From NCBI GenBank assembly GCA_001303955.1, contig LJUP01000007.1:1-46111 (forward strand): a DNA stretch of 46,111 bases, written 5' to 3'. Every line of letters begins with the position of its first letter. Positions within the stretch are counted from its first letter, which is position 1. A program made the position numbers and the translations under genes. Shown one piece after another: positions 1-8,557 of this stretch. Source of the stretch: Bacteroides sp. SM23_62 (GTDB lineage: Bacteria > Bacteroidota > Bacteroidia > Bacteroidales > SM23-62). The notes under the pieces are model-generated. The model searched no databases, was not told where the DNA came from, and was given only the letters and a program-made list of their open reading frames with translations.

Positions 1-19
1 TCTGTATCGGTAAATAATT
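1..19. repeat. Left copy of 19-bp direct repeat flanking the fic gene
   Basis: The first 16 bases (TCTGTATCGGTAAATA) recur exactly at 1277-1292, and the next three differ at one position (ATT against GTT). The two copies bracket the Fic gene in direct orientation, 1276 bp apart. The window starts at this copy, so the repeat may extend further left. It could be a target-site or attachment-site duplication. Confidence 0.6.
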
Positions 20-41
20 AAAAATCTTTTTATAATGTCAA

Positions 42-1124
42 TTAACTGCTATTAAGTATTGCAATGAGCTTATAATTGATATATAGTTTCTCCTTTCCGA
101 CCTTTTCACTCTGTAAGATTCCCACTAATTCCAAATCCCTCAAATAATTACCGGACGTTTTCAGGTTTCCAATGCCTGCCTTTACAAGATCATTCCTTTT
201 GGTATATGGTAAACGAAACAAGATTTCCAACAAATCCTTTGAATAGACCTTTGGGATTTGTTGCTGTATTTCCGATCCCATGTCTAACATTAATTTGTCT
301 ATTTTTTCGATAGTCGCTTTACCTTGATGGGATGTTTTTTCAATCATGTCAAGAATATATTCTATCCATGAGTGCCAGTCTTGATTTTCTGACACCCCAA
401 GCAAGCATTTATAATACTTGTCCTTTCTGGCCAAGATATATTTACTGAAATAGAGTACGGGCAAATCAAGTAATCCCTGAATAATCAGATAGAGTAGCAT
501 GATAATTCGCCCCGTTCGTCCATTGCCGTCAAAAAATGGATGAATTGCTTCAAACTGATAGTGGATCAATGCCAGTTTAATCAATGGATCAATGCCTTCG
601 TCTTCATGAATGAAATGCTCCAGTTTAGCAAGCTTGTCACGGATTACCTTTTCCCCTTCAGGTGGAGTATAGTATATCTTTCCTGTTGCCGGATTCTTTA
701 ATTGTGTGCCCGGAGCATTTCTTATTCCTGCTGAATTTTTTTTTATAATCTGAACTATGTCAATAAAAAGATTTGTCGTTAATAATGGTTTCCTTTTTAG
801 TGCATCTATGGCATACCATATAGCATCTTTATAATACATAGCTTCTTTTGTCGCCTGGTTTGTAATCTTTTTTTCTGCCACTGAAGCACGAAACAATTCA
901 TCCTGAGTAGTAATGATGTTTTCTATCGCTGTACTGGCCTGGGCTTCTTGCAGATTTATTGTATCTACAAATAGAATTGGATTGGGCAATCTGTTAAATG
1001 CGCCCTTAAGTTCAGACAAGGCTCTGCTTGCGGCAATAACTTTTTTCAATATTGCAGTCGTTTCAATATCAATTGCTGGTGGTAAATCCGGCAAATCATT
1101 GAATGGTTTTTCAGGATCTAACAT
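42..1124 (-). CDS. Fic family protein (probable AMP-transferase)
   Basis: A 360-residue Fic-domain protein, expected to transfer AMP from ATP to hydroxyl side chains of target proteins. The full signature HPFFDGNGRTGR is at residues 195-206, with the catalytic His first and the phosphate-binding GNGR loop intact. An inhibitory motif of the type S/TxxxEG/N is near the N-terminus (SxxxEN, residues 64-69), which marks a class II Fic enzyme that self-inhibits. The C-terminal ~90 residues resemble the winged-helix tail common in this family. An upstream TTG at 1130 is in frame, but the ATG at 1124 is preferred. No separate antitoxin gene is visible, in keeping with the built-in inhibitor. The gene is AT-rich compared with the window core and lies between direct repeats, which suggests acquisition. 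The protein target is unknown. Confidence 0.92.
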   Translation of the reverse strand: MLDPEKPFNDLPDLPPAIDIETTAILKKVIAASRALSELKGAFNRLPNPILFVDTINLQEAQASTAIENIITTQDELFRASVAEKKITNQATKEAMYYKDAIWYAIDALKRKPLLTTNLFIDIVQIIKKNSAGIRNAPGTQLKNPATGKIYYTPPEGEKVIRDKLAKLEHFIHEDEGIDPLIKLALIHYQFEAIHPFFDGNGRTGRIIMLLYLIIQGLLDLPVLYFSKYILARKDKYYKCLLGVSENQDWHSWIEYILDMIEKTSHQGKATIEKIDKLMLDMGSEIQQQIPKVYSKDLLEILFRLPYTKRNDLVKAGIGNLKTSGNYLRDLELVGILQSEKVGKEKLYINYKLIAILNSS

Positions 1125-1276
1125 TTTCAAGTGTGAAATTTACTTACATATTATGAACAAGAGTAAAAATACAAAAAAAACGCCCTCGTTCTACTTTTTA
1201 GAGTAATTATTACACTCATATTTTTGTGAATGGCTTATAAAACATCAAAATCATATCAATTTTTCACTTTCCAAAT

Positions 1277-1295
1277 TCTGTATCGGTAAATAGTT
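1277..1295. repeat. Right copy of 19-bp direct repeat flanking the fic gene
   Basis: It matches positions 1-19 in 18 of 19 bases, in the same orientation. It falls exactly where the readable coding remnant of the neighbouring T9SS protein begins, so it may mark the junction at which the fic segment entered that gene. Confidence 0.6.
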
Positions 1296-1296
1296 G

Positions 1297-1684
1297 ATCT
1301 GTTGGGTTTTTGCATATGATGCGAATGGGAATGAAATTGAGTATATCAGATATGATTGGGAATCAGATACCACTGAGGGGGTTAATGACTCGAGACAAGT
1401 TTATTATTGGTCTGCATTAAATACCTCGATCTCCAAAAATATTATCGATCCTAATTGTATTGTCTATCCCAAATCCCTTTGCAGATTATAAAACAATCAG
1501 ACCATCAGATGTTATCCAGGTTTATACTATCGATCTGATTGACATATATGTAAGGATTGTAAGAACCATTGATAAGGTCAATAATAATTCTGTTACGATG
1601 CATAGAGATAATTTACCGAGTGGCATTTACTTTTCCAGAATAAATTCTGATGATACCTATATTAAGAAGTCCATTATCAGGTAA
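1297..1684 (+). pseudogene. Frameshifted 3' remnant of a T9SS-exported protein
   Basis: Two overlapping frames make up one broken C-terminus. The first frame encodes a YDANGNEIEYIRYDWES stretch typical of the YD-type repeats found in Bacteroidota surface proteins, and ends near CIVYP. The second continues with NPFADYKTIR and ends in LPSGIYFSRINSDDTYIKK, a T9SS type A sorting domain. The switch is at about 1468-1480 (CCCAAATCCC), where one extra base would break the usual YPNPF motif. There is no credible start codon and the 5' part is absent. The last 8 bp overlap the 3' end of the MFS gene. It is most likely non-functional. Confidence 0.7.
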
Positions 1685-2954
1685 TTAACACTCTCCTATC
1701 CTCTCTCTCATACCATCTGAAGACGAAACTGGTTGCCAGTCCGATAATGGCGAAAAGGGAGAGCACTAAAAACACATATTGATGACCTGGCTCCCCAGGA
1801 TGCATATCGAGTAGATGGCCCATCCATGGACCCATAAAAATATCGGGCGTGAATCCAACAAATGATACTATCCCGACTGCTGTGCCAGTATATCCCAGGG
1901 GAATTTTTGCCTCTCTCATGATGGCAAAATAAATGGCCCGCACCCCGTATATACCAAGAGCTGTCAGGGTAAGATTGAGAAGTATTAATCCCAGGATCTG
2001 ATCCAGCAGTCCCATACCAACCAGCAATCCGCATCCAGCTGTGATGCCAAAGCAAACAATGATCAGCTTTACCCGGTTAAACCTGTCAGCCAGGTAACCA
2101 GCCAGGATTGCCACGAAGGCGCGAAGCCATAAGGCAGCAGTGCCAATTCCCGCCGCATCAGCTTCGGAAAATCCCAGTACTTCCCTTGCATACAAAGAAA
2201 AATCATCAGTACTCTTGTAACCCACATAAGCACAAACGATGATGATTGCCAGCATCCAGACAGAAGGCAATCTTAATATTTTCACCACCCGCTGAAAACT
2301 TTCCCGTGCGTATTTACTTTCGAGATCCGGAGATGTTTTTGGTACCAGGTACCAAACCAAAAGGCCACTGATGAATGTCAGGCTGGAAAAAACCAGTATA
2401 ACCATTTGAAATGGATGAATACCATTGGAGGCAGTAAATCCTGCTGAGGTATCCGTGCTGAAGCGTGAAAACAACACAAAGGCAACGGTCCCCGTTAACG
2501 CAGCTGTGCCTCCTCTCCCACCTTCCAGCCAGCCAAATGCCCTGCCCTGGAAATCGGATCCTCCCCATTCCCGGGTAGCCCTGATCAATGCTGCCCAAAA
2601 CAAAAAGATAGAGGTAAATCCCCAGAAAGCATATATCACTTTCATGATCCCGGAAGATGGAAGCAGGAACATTATCATTCCCCCTATGGATGTCAGCCAG
2701 AGGGCAATGGCCATCAGGTTCCGGGCGGCAAACCGGTCTGCCAGTGTACCTCCGAAAATGTATGAAACAATCGCTACTATACCGTATATGGTGAAAAAGA
2801 ATCCCAGTTCGGTATTTGTGATCCCAAACACCGCTAAAAGCGTAGGGCGGAAAACCCTTGCCATGACAAATGGAAGAATAAATATGGCTTCCCCGGCGAT
2901 GATCAGGGAGACCAGTGTTGAGATTCTTTGGTGTTTTACTATCCTGTCCGGCAA
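1677..2954 (-). CDS. MFS transporter
   Basis: A 425-residue major facilitator superfamily permease with about 12 hydrophobic segments. The loop 2-3 signature reads GGTLADRF (near residue 70), and a matching loop between the two halves reads GYLADRFNRVK. This family moves small solutes by proton symport or antiport in the inner membrane. The gene is divergent from a polysaccharide lyase-like gene with only about 90 bp between them, so a role in importing glycan breakdown products is plausible but not shown by the sequence. The start appears to be TTG at 2954. There is no in-frame ATG upstream before a stop, and the first internal ATG (residue 31) would remove the first membrane segment. Confidence 0.88.
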   Translation of the reverse strand: MPDRIVKHQRISTLVSLIIAGEAIFILPFVMARVFRPTLLAVFGITNTELGFFFTIYGIVAIVSYIFGGTLADRFAARNLMAIALWLTSIGGMIMFLLPSSGIMKVIYAFWGFTSIFLFWAALIRATREWGGSDFQGRAFGWLEGGRGGTAALTGTVAFVLFSRFSTDTSAGFTASNGIHPFQMVILVFSSLTFISGLLVWYLVPKTSPDLESKYARESFQRVVKILRLPSVWMLAIIIVCAYVGYKSTDDFSLYAREVLGFSEADAAGIGTAALWLRAFVAILAGYLADRFNRVKLIIVCFGITAGCGLLVGMGLLDQILGLILLNLTLTALGIYGVRAIYFAIMREAKIPLGYTGTAVGIVSFVGFTPDIFMGPWMGHLLDMHPGEPGHQYVFLVLSLFAIIGLATSFVFRWYEREDRRVLIT

Positions 2955-3045
2955 GTCTGAAATAAAAATAAATTACAGTATCACTATACTTTGTGTATCA
3001 AAGAAACCAATTAAATTTGAACCACTGGTAACAAACACACACTAT

Positions 3046-4995
3046 ATGTTTCAAAAATGGATGATCGTATTAATCCTTTCAGCATTCCAATATAATGTAA
3101 TGTCCCAGATTTTATCTGGAAACAACGAGGATTCCCTCCTGCTCAACTTTATTGAAAATAAAACCCACTACCACGATTCGGATCCTGTTCCTGCTTCAAC
3201 AGATTTTGGTGAGAACAGGCAAACTTTTCCCTGGCTTTATCTTGATCAAAATCAATGGGAAAACTTATCCGCCTACCTGGATGATCCCTATTTCAAAGAC
3301 ATTCATGAACGTAATCTGCTGGCATTGGAAGAACTGAAGCAGGGTCAGCCGGATAGTCTGGATGCTGATCTACGATCCCTCATTGACAACAGGACGAATG
3401 TACGGGTATTGAAAAAATGGCTGGAACGGGGCACCGTGGCATGGTATATTACCGGGGAGCCAATGTATCTTGAAATAGCAAAGGCGGCATTGCTGGCATC
3501 CTGCAGATCCAACAACTGGAAGGTGGAACCACCTGGAAAATATCATATAAATTCAGCGGACCTGACTACCGGAGAACTCCTGTTTAACGTTTCATTCGGG
3601 TACGATGCGCTGTTCACCTACCTGGACGACCAGCTGAAACGTGAATGCATGAAAGCCCTCATCGAAAAGGGCCTGCGCGCCTATCTGGAAGGCTATATTC
3701 AAAGGGACTGGTGGGTGAACTGTGATTTTAACTGGAATTCGGCCTTGCATGGGAATGCAGGCCTTGCTGCCATGGTTATCCGGAATGCAAACCCTGAACT
3801 TTCTGATTTTGTGCTCAGACTGGCCACTGAGGGTCTGCCTTATATGATCGAATCCTTTTACCCCGGTGGCGGCTATATTGAAGGGGTCATGTACCAGGGA
3901 ACCGCCATCGGCCACCTTACCGATTTTATCGTGCCTTATTACAAGCTCACAGGTGAGGATCTCGGCCTCCTGAAGAATGAGGATTTTCACCAAACCCTAA
4001 CCTTCTGGATCCCCATGTTCGCCCCGGATGGGCGGGCTTATAATTTTTCGGACTGCCATGAGCAGGGGAGCCTGTATGGGATATCACAAGGATTCTGGTG
4101 GGCCCATCAGCTGAACCATCCAGAATGGGCGTGGGACCAGCAAAGAAGGGCCTCAAAAGGGATAGGAAGAGGGGGACTGTTCCATGATGTGGAAAGCTTC
4201 TGGTACAGGCAACCGCACCAGGAAAGCAGGCCGATGGAGATACCCCGTTTCTGGCATTTTCAAGGAATCGACTGGGCTGTCTGGCATGGGGAGAACAGCT
4301 GGCTGGCTTTCCGCGGTGGATTTAACGGGGGGAACCACGACAATGATGACCTGGGGAACCTGATCCTGGGTTACGGCACTGACAGGTTTTTGATCGATCC
4401 CGGCTACGGGGCCAACAAGGCCAGTGAACATAACTGTATCACCGTTCGGGGACATGAGCAATCGGACTGCGCCACAAGTTATATACGCCAGTCATTTGAA
4501 CACAAGGACAGGTTTTACCTGCGCTGTGATATCCGGGAAGCATTCCCACACGCAGTTTCACATTACAACCGGCATCTGCTGATGATCGGTGACAATCACC
4601 TGCTGATGATCGATGATGTCGCAGGTGCAGAAGGAAGGCGGCTATGGGTCAACGGACATTTTCAGACAAGGTATCCTGTGGAGCGGATTAATGAAGGCTG
4701 GGAAATACATGGTGCAAACGACACATGCAGGATCCATCTGCTGTTTGATTTTGGACCGCTCAGTGAGGTAGCATGGAATTTCAGGGGACCGATAACCAAA
4801 CTCGTTTACAAGGACCTGTCTGACCGGGTGCATGCGGTACAACCGGTCTTGTTCAGTTTCAAGGATGTTCCTTATTCTTTTAAGGCTACAGCAGGCGGAT
4901 TCAGCCTGGAAATCGAAGGAAAAACGCATGAGTTCATATTTGAAAATAGTGAATTGGTTTATTTATCTCATGAGAAGGTTAGCATTCCCCGATAA
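3046..4995 (+). CDS. Heparinase II/III family protein (putative polysaccharide lyase)
   Basis: A 649-residue exported protein with a signal peptide at residues 1-21 (ends near VMSQ). Residues ~50-360 are rich in helix and aromatic residues and match the alpha/alpha toroid of heparinase/alginate-lyase-like enzymes, including a GYIEGVMYQGT segment that supplies a conserved Tyr in such folds. From ~residue 405 the C-terminal beta-rich Hepar_II_III domain starts, with FRGGFNGGNHDNDDLGN holding His431 and nearby Asp residues where the family has its HxD motif. Such enzymes cleave uronic-acid polysaccharides by beta-elimination in the periplasm or at the surface; the substrate cannot be read here. 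The frame stays open back to 2425, but that extension is antisense to the MFS gene, and the signal peptide fixes the start at 3046. The GH99-like gene follows 43 bp downstream, probably co-transcribed. Confidence 0.85.
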   Translation: MFQKWMIVLILSAFQYNVMSQILSGNNEDSLLLNFIENKTHYHDSDPVPASTDFGENRQTFPWLYLDQNQWENLSAYLDDPYFKDIHERNLLALEELKQGQPDSLDADLRSLIDNRTNVRVLKKWLERGTVAWYITGEPMYLEIAKAALLASCRSNNWKVEPPGKYHINSADLTTGELLFNVSFGYDALFTYLDDQLKRECMKALIEKGLRAYLEGYIQRDWWVNCDFNWNSALHGNAGLAAMVIRNANPELSDFVLRLATEGLPYMIESFYPGGGYIEGVMYQGTAIGHLTDFIVPYYKLTGEDLGLLKNEDFHQTLTFWIPMFAPDGRAYNFSDCHEQGSLYGISQGFWWAHQLNHPEWAWDQQRRASKGIGRGGLFHDVESFWYRQPHQESRPMEIPRFWHFQGIDWAVWHGENSWLAFRGGFNGGNHDNDDLGNLILGYGTDRFLIDPGYGANKASEHNCITVRGHEQSDCATSYIRQSFEHKDRFYLRCDIREAFPHAVSHYNRHLLMIGDNHLLMIDDVAGAEGRRLWVNGHFQTRYPVERINEGWEIHGANDTCRIHLLFDFGPLSEVAWNFRGPITKLVYKDLSDRVHAVQPVLFSFKDVPYSFKATAGGFSLEIEGKTHEFIFENSELVYLSHEKVSIPR

Positions 4996-5038
4996 CTATT
5001 CAAAAATCATAATTCATTACAAAACTGAAATATGTATC

Positions 5039-8000
5039 ATGAAAAATCACAAGCTGTCATTATACATGTTATTATTAGTGCTGGAACCTCTGATCCTGAA
5101 TGCGCAGACCATCGAGGTCTCTGACAGTATTACCACAAACACCACCTGGAGTGCTGACACCGTGAAGGTGATTGATGATGTAATACTGGCTGAGGATGTC
5201 GTACTGTCCATTGATCCCGGAACCTACATTGAATTTCAGGGTCATTATCAATTGAAGGTATCAGGCATCATTCAAGCCGTCGGAACTGCAGATGAGAAGA
5301 TCATATTTACCATTCATGATACTACAGGATTTTATGATCTGGATACTACTGCCGGAGGGTGGAACGGGATTCGTTTTAACGAAACACCATTTTCATCGAT
5401 TGATACAAAATTCAGGCACTGTATTTTCGAGTATGGCAAGGCAACAGACGGAGATGAGGGAACTGAGGTGGAGGAAGATTATGGCGGAGCGATATATATA
5501 CACGATACCTATGAAGAAGTTACGCTGGACAGTTGTATTATCCGCTACTGCAAGGCGCGATGGAATGGAGGGGCAATGTATCTCGGGGGCGCCTACAATA
5601 CCCTGATCCAGCATTGCATCATCGCATACAATAGCAGTTACAACGGAGGGGCCATCTATACAACGCAGACATATGACCTGAAGATATTAAACTGTTATGT
5701 ATTCAACAACACTGCGGAATACGGGGGAGCTTTCCGCTTGAGTACAAGCGATGGCCTCTTCGTAAATAATGTTGTCTCAAATAACGAGTCCCAATACTGG
5801 GGAGGAGCTTTGTATGCCTTACAGGGATGGAACATACGATTATTTAACAATACGGTTGTTAATAATAAAGGGAGACGAGGGGGAGGCTTCTATTCTTTCG
5901 GGAATCTGTACCCCCACCATCTGGTTAATAATATTTTCTGGGGAAATATTGCTGAGAGTGATTCACAGATATATAAGGATACCCAAACAATCAGGATTGA
6001 GTACTGCAATATAGAGGACGAATCTTACGGGGGTAATAACATAAACACCAATCCTCTATTCATTTCGACCACAGCAGGTGCCGGTAGTGATTATGATGGA
6101 TCACAAGCCAATTGGTCTTTCAAATCCCTTTCTCCCTGTATCAATGCTGGAAAGCCAGATTTTACCCTGGACAGCCTGGGAGTCAGTGCGGATATTACCG
6201 GGAATTCCAGGATTTTGAATGATACCATTGATATTGGTGCTCATGAGGTTACTCCGTGGTATAACATGGCAATCCGGTTCAAAAAGGAAGGGGGGATCGT
6301 ACAAATTCCCCATTCAGCGGAATTATCACCCGGTCAGATAACGGTTGAATGCTGGATAAATAAGGATTCGACACTGGGATACGAGTATAACCTGCTTGAT
6401 AAAAGAGGCAGCTCAAGTGGTTATAACCTTCGCCTGGCCGGAGAACAGTTCCCTCTGAGTGTACATTTCATACTGGAGGGAAGCGGTACTGATGCGGCCG
6501 TGAGTTCTTCTGATTTATTTGATCAGGGTTACTGGAATCATGTGGCAGCCACCTACAATGGCAGCCTCCTGAGTTTATATGTGAATGGTCAGCTGGTTGA
6601 CACCGCTGAAAAAATCCTTGATATATCACTCAGTGAAGCCCCCTTATTTGTCGGGGATTTCCTGGGCTACCCCGCTTCATCCCTTTACTTCGGAGGAGAC
6701 ATGGATGAGTTGAGGATCTGGAACTATGCACGTTCGGGAGAACAAATAACAGACAAAATGCATGACACTTTGCGTGGTGATGAACCCGGACTGGTAGGAT
6801 ATTGGCCATTTGATGAAATTGCCGGGGATACCGCTTTTGACCGGACAGGAAATGGCAATGATGGTGTACTCGGACCGGAAGCAGATTTTGTACCATCCAC
6901 AGCACCGATCGGTTATATTCCGCCGAAGCCTCCAGTGGGATTACGAGTTTCCGGCAATGATCAATCCATTGACCTGACATGGAGAAATGAAGATGAAGGA
7001 GTAAGCAGGATTGAAATTTACCGTGGATCAACAAAGGATTTTGAATTAAATGCTTCCACACTGCTGGCAACGGTTTCAAAGCCGGATTCCACTTACGAAG
7101 ACCCAGATGTAACGGAAGGGACATGGTATTATTATCGTTTGATCGCGGTTGATATTGAGCAACATCAAAGCACGCCGAGCCGGATGGCGGTCAGCCGCAC
7201 CGTATCCACCGATGCTGAATTTACGACAGGTGTATACTATTATCCCTGGTACAAGGATGAACCCGCCAGGTGGAGGGATTATATTCGAAATTATACAATT
7301 CCCAGGCAGCCACCCATGCTTGGTCATTATGACAGTGAGGATTTTGAAGTCGTTCAACAACATCTGGACTGGATGGAGATTTATGGCATTGACTTTCTGG
7401 TAAGCAGCTGGGGAGGTGAAGAATTCATGGAGGATACAGTCCTGAAAGACTATATATTACCACGAATAACCAATTCACCGCTGAAATTCTCCGTCTATTA
7501 TGAGAGTGCAAAATTGGCTGATGAGAATTGGAATATCATCATTGATGCTGAGAAAGAAGCGGAACTGCTGGATGACATCACCTACCTTGCCGATACTTAT
7601 TTTGATCATCCCAATTATTTAAATGTCGGAAACAGACCTGTTCTGTTTATATACCTGTCGGGAATTTATGCAGGGGATTATGTGGATGCGTTTGCTAGAA
7701 TTCGCAGTGCAATGATGGCCAAAGGCCATGATCTTTTCTTGGTTGGCGATGAAGGCTCATGGGGTGAATTTTCTGCAGAACATGCTCAATTCATCGATGC
7801 TATATCTCCGTATATAGTTCTGCCCAAAAGATCCCATGGAGACTTTGCCAATCATGGTGATTTCTTCGCCGACCTCACCATGCTGGCCCTCCAGATGGAA
7901 GAAATTACCCAGTCACAGGGCAAATTTGCCATACCAAATGTCAATCCCGGGTTTAATAGCAATGCCATCGGAAAAGGTATGGTATTCCCAAGACAAATTG

Positions 8001-8536
8001 CGCCCTGGGCTGAAATCACCTCATTCCTGGAGTCCTATATAAAGGTTTTGAGACCGTTTGTGGATCCTCAGCAACGAATGATCATGATCACCAGCTGGAA
8101 CGAATGGTATGAGGATACACAAATTGAACCTACCGTCATTACACCCCCGACAAGTATCGATAATAGTGAATCTGGCAGCTATTATACGCAGGGTTTCATA
8201 TATGAGGGTTATGGTTATCAATATTTGGAGGTGGTAGATGAATTATTATCCGACGGAGTATCAAATGTTAGCAATAAAAACGCCGGGATCGATAATAGTG
8301 ACAAGACATTCAAGTTGTTTCCAAATCCCAGCAAGGGTTATCTGAATATATATGCGACTGCCAATCAAACCATTGCATCCTTTGAAATATACGATGTGAC
8401 AGGCCATTTAATAATGTCACGCCATGTTCAGAAGAAGCAATTTACCATTCAAACCATGGGATTGCTGCCTGGTATTTATTTTATCAAAATCAACACGCCG
8501 GATAATTATGTCATTGAGAAAGTAATTATTGAATGA
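5039..8536 (+). CDS. Beta-helix / LamG / FnIII / GH99-like multidomain protein with T9SS sorting domain
   Basis: An 1165-residue secreted protein. In order: signal peptide (1-22); a right-handed parallel beta-helix with repeated GGA(I/F/L)Y turns (~25-400); a LamG/concanavalin-like domain (~410-630, with WNHVAATYNGSLLSLYVNG); a fibronectin type III domain (~635-725); a GH99-like catalytic domain (~730-1065); and a T9SS type A C-terminal domain (~1090-1165, starting FPNPSKG and ending in KVIIE). The GH99 part opens with GVYYYPWY and holds SWNEWYEDTQIEP at ~1019-1031, with E1022 and E1025 matching the WNEWxE pair linked to catalysis in endo-alpha-mannosidase/mannanase enzymes. WbsX-like glycosyltransferase-associated proteins share this fold, so hydrolysis is likely but not certain. 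The tail predicts export across the outer membrane and surface anchoring. The start is set by the signal peptide. Confidence 0.88.
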   Translation: MKNHKLSLYMLLLVLEPLILNAQTIEVSDSITTNTTWSADTVKVIDDVILAEDVVLSIDPGTYIEFQGHYQLKVSGIIQAVGTADEKIIFTIHDTTGFYDLDTTAGGWNGIRFNETPFSSIDTKFRHCIFEYGKATDGDEGTEVEEDYGGAIYIHDTYEEVTLDSCIIRYCKARWNGGAMYLGGAYNTLIQHCIIAYNSSYNGGAIYTTQTYDLKILNCYVFNNTAEYGGAFRLSTSDGLFVNNVVSNNESQYWGGALYALQGWNIRLFNNTVVNNKGRRGGGFYSFGNLYPHHLVNNIFWGNIAESDSQIYKDTQTIRIEYCNIEDESYGGNNINTNPLFISTTAGAGSDYDGSQANWSFKSLSPCINAGKPDFTLDSLGVSADITGNSRILNDTIDIGAHEVTPWYNMAIRFKKEGGIVQIPHSAELSPGQITVECWINKDSTLGYEYNLLDKRGSSSGYNLRLAGEQFPLSVHFILEGSGTDAAVSSSDLFDQGYWNHVAATYNGSLLSLYVNGQLVDTAEKILDISLSEAPLFVGDFLGYPASSLYFGGDMDELRIWNYARSGEQITDKMHDTLRGDEPGLVGYWPFDEIAGDTAFDRTGNGNDGVLGPEADFVPSTAPIGYIPPKPPVGLRVSGNDQSIDLTWRNEDEGVSRIEIYRGSTKDFELNASTLLATVSKPDSTYEDPDVTEGTWYYYRLIAVDIEQHQSTPSRMAVSRTVSTDAEFTTGVYYYPWYKDEPARWRDYIRNYTIPRQPPMLGHYDSEDFEVVQQHLDWMEIYGIDFLVSSWGGEEFMEDTVLKDYILPRITNSPLKFSVYYESAKLADENWNIIIDAEKEAELLDDITYLADTYFDHPNYLNVGNRPVLFIYLSGIYAGDYVDAFARIRSAMMAKGHDLFLVGDEGSWGEFSAEHAQFIDAISPYIVLPKRSHGDFANHGDFFADLTMLALQMEEITQSQGKFAIPNVNPGFNSNAIGKGMVFPRQIAPWAEITSFLESYIKVLRPFVDPQQRMIMITSWNEWYEDTQIEPTVITPPTSIDNSESGSYYTQGFIYEGYGYQYLEVVDELLSDGVSNVSNKNAGIDNSDKTFKLFPNPSKGYLNIYATANQTIASFEIYDVTGHLIMSRHVQKKQFTIQTMGLLPGIYFIKINTPDNYVIEKVIIE

Positions 8537-8557
8537 CAGTATCAAATGACCGGCTGT

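Noticed and set aside
2425-3045. 207-codon open extension upstream of the heparinase-like gene
   Set aside because: It is antisense to the MFS gene and lacks protein-like composition; the signal peptide at 3046 fixes the true start.
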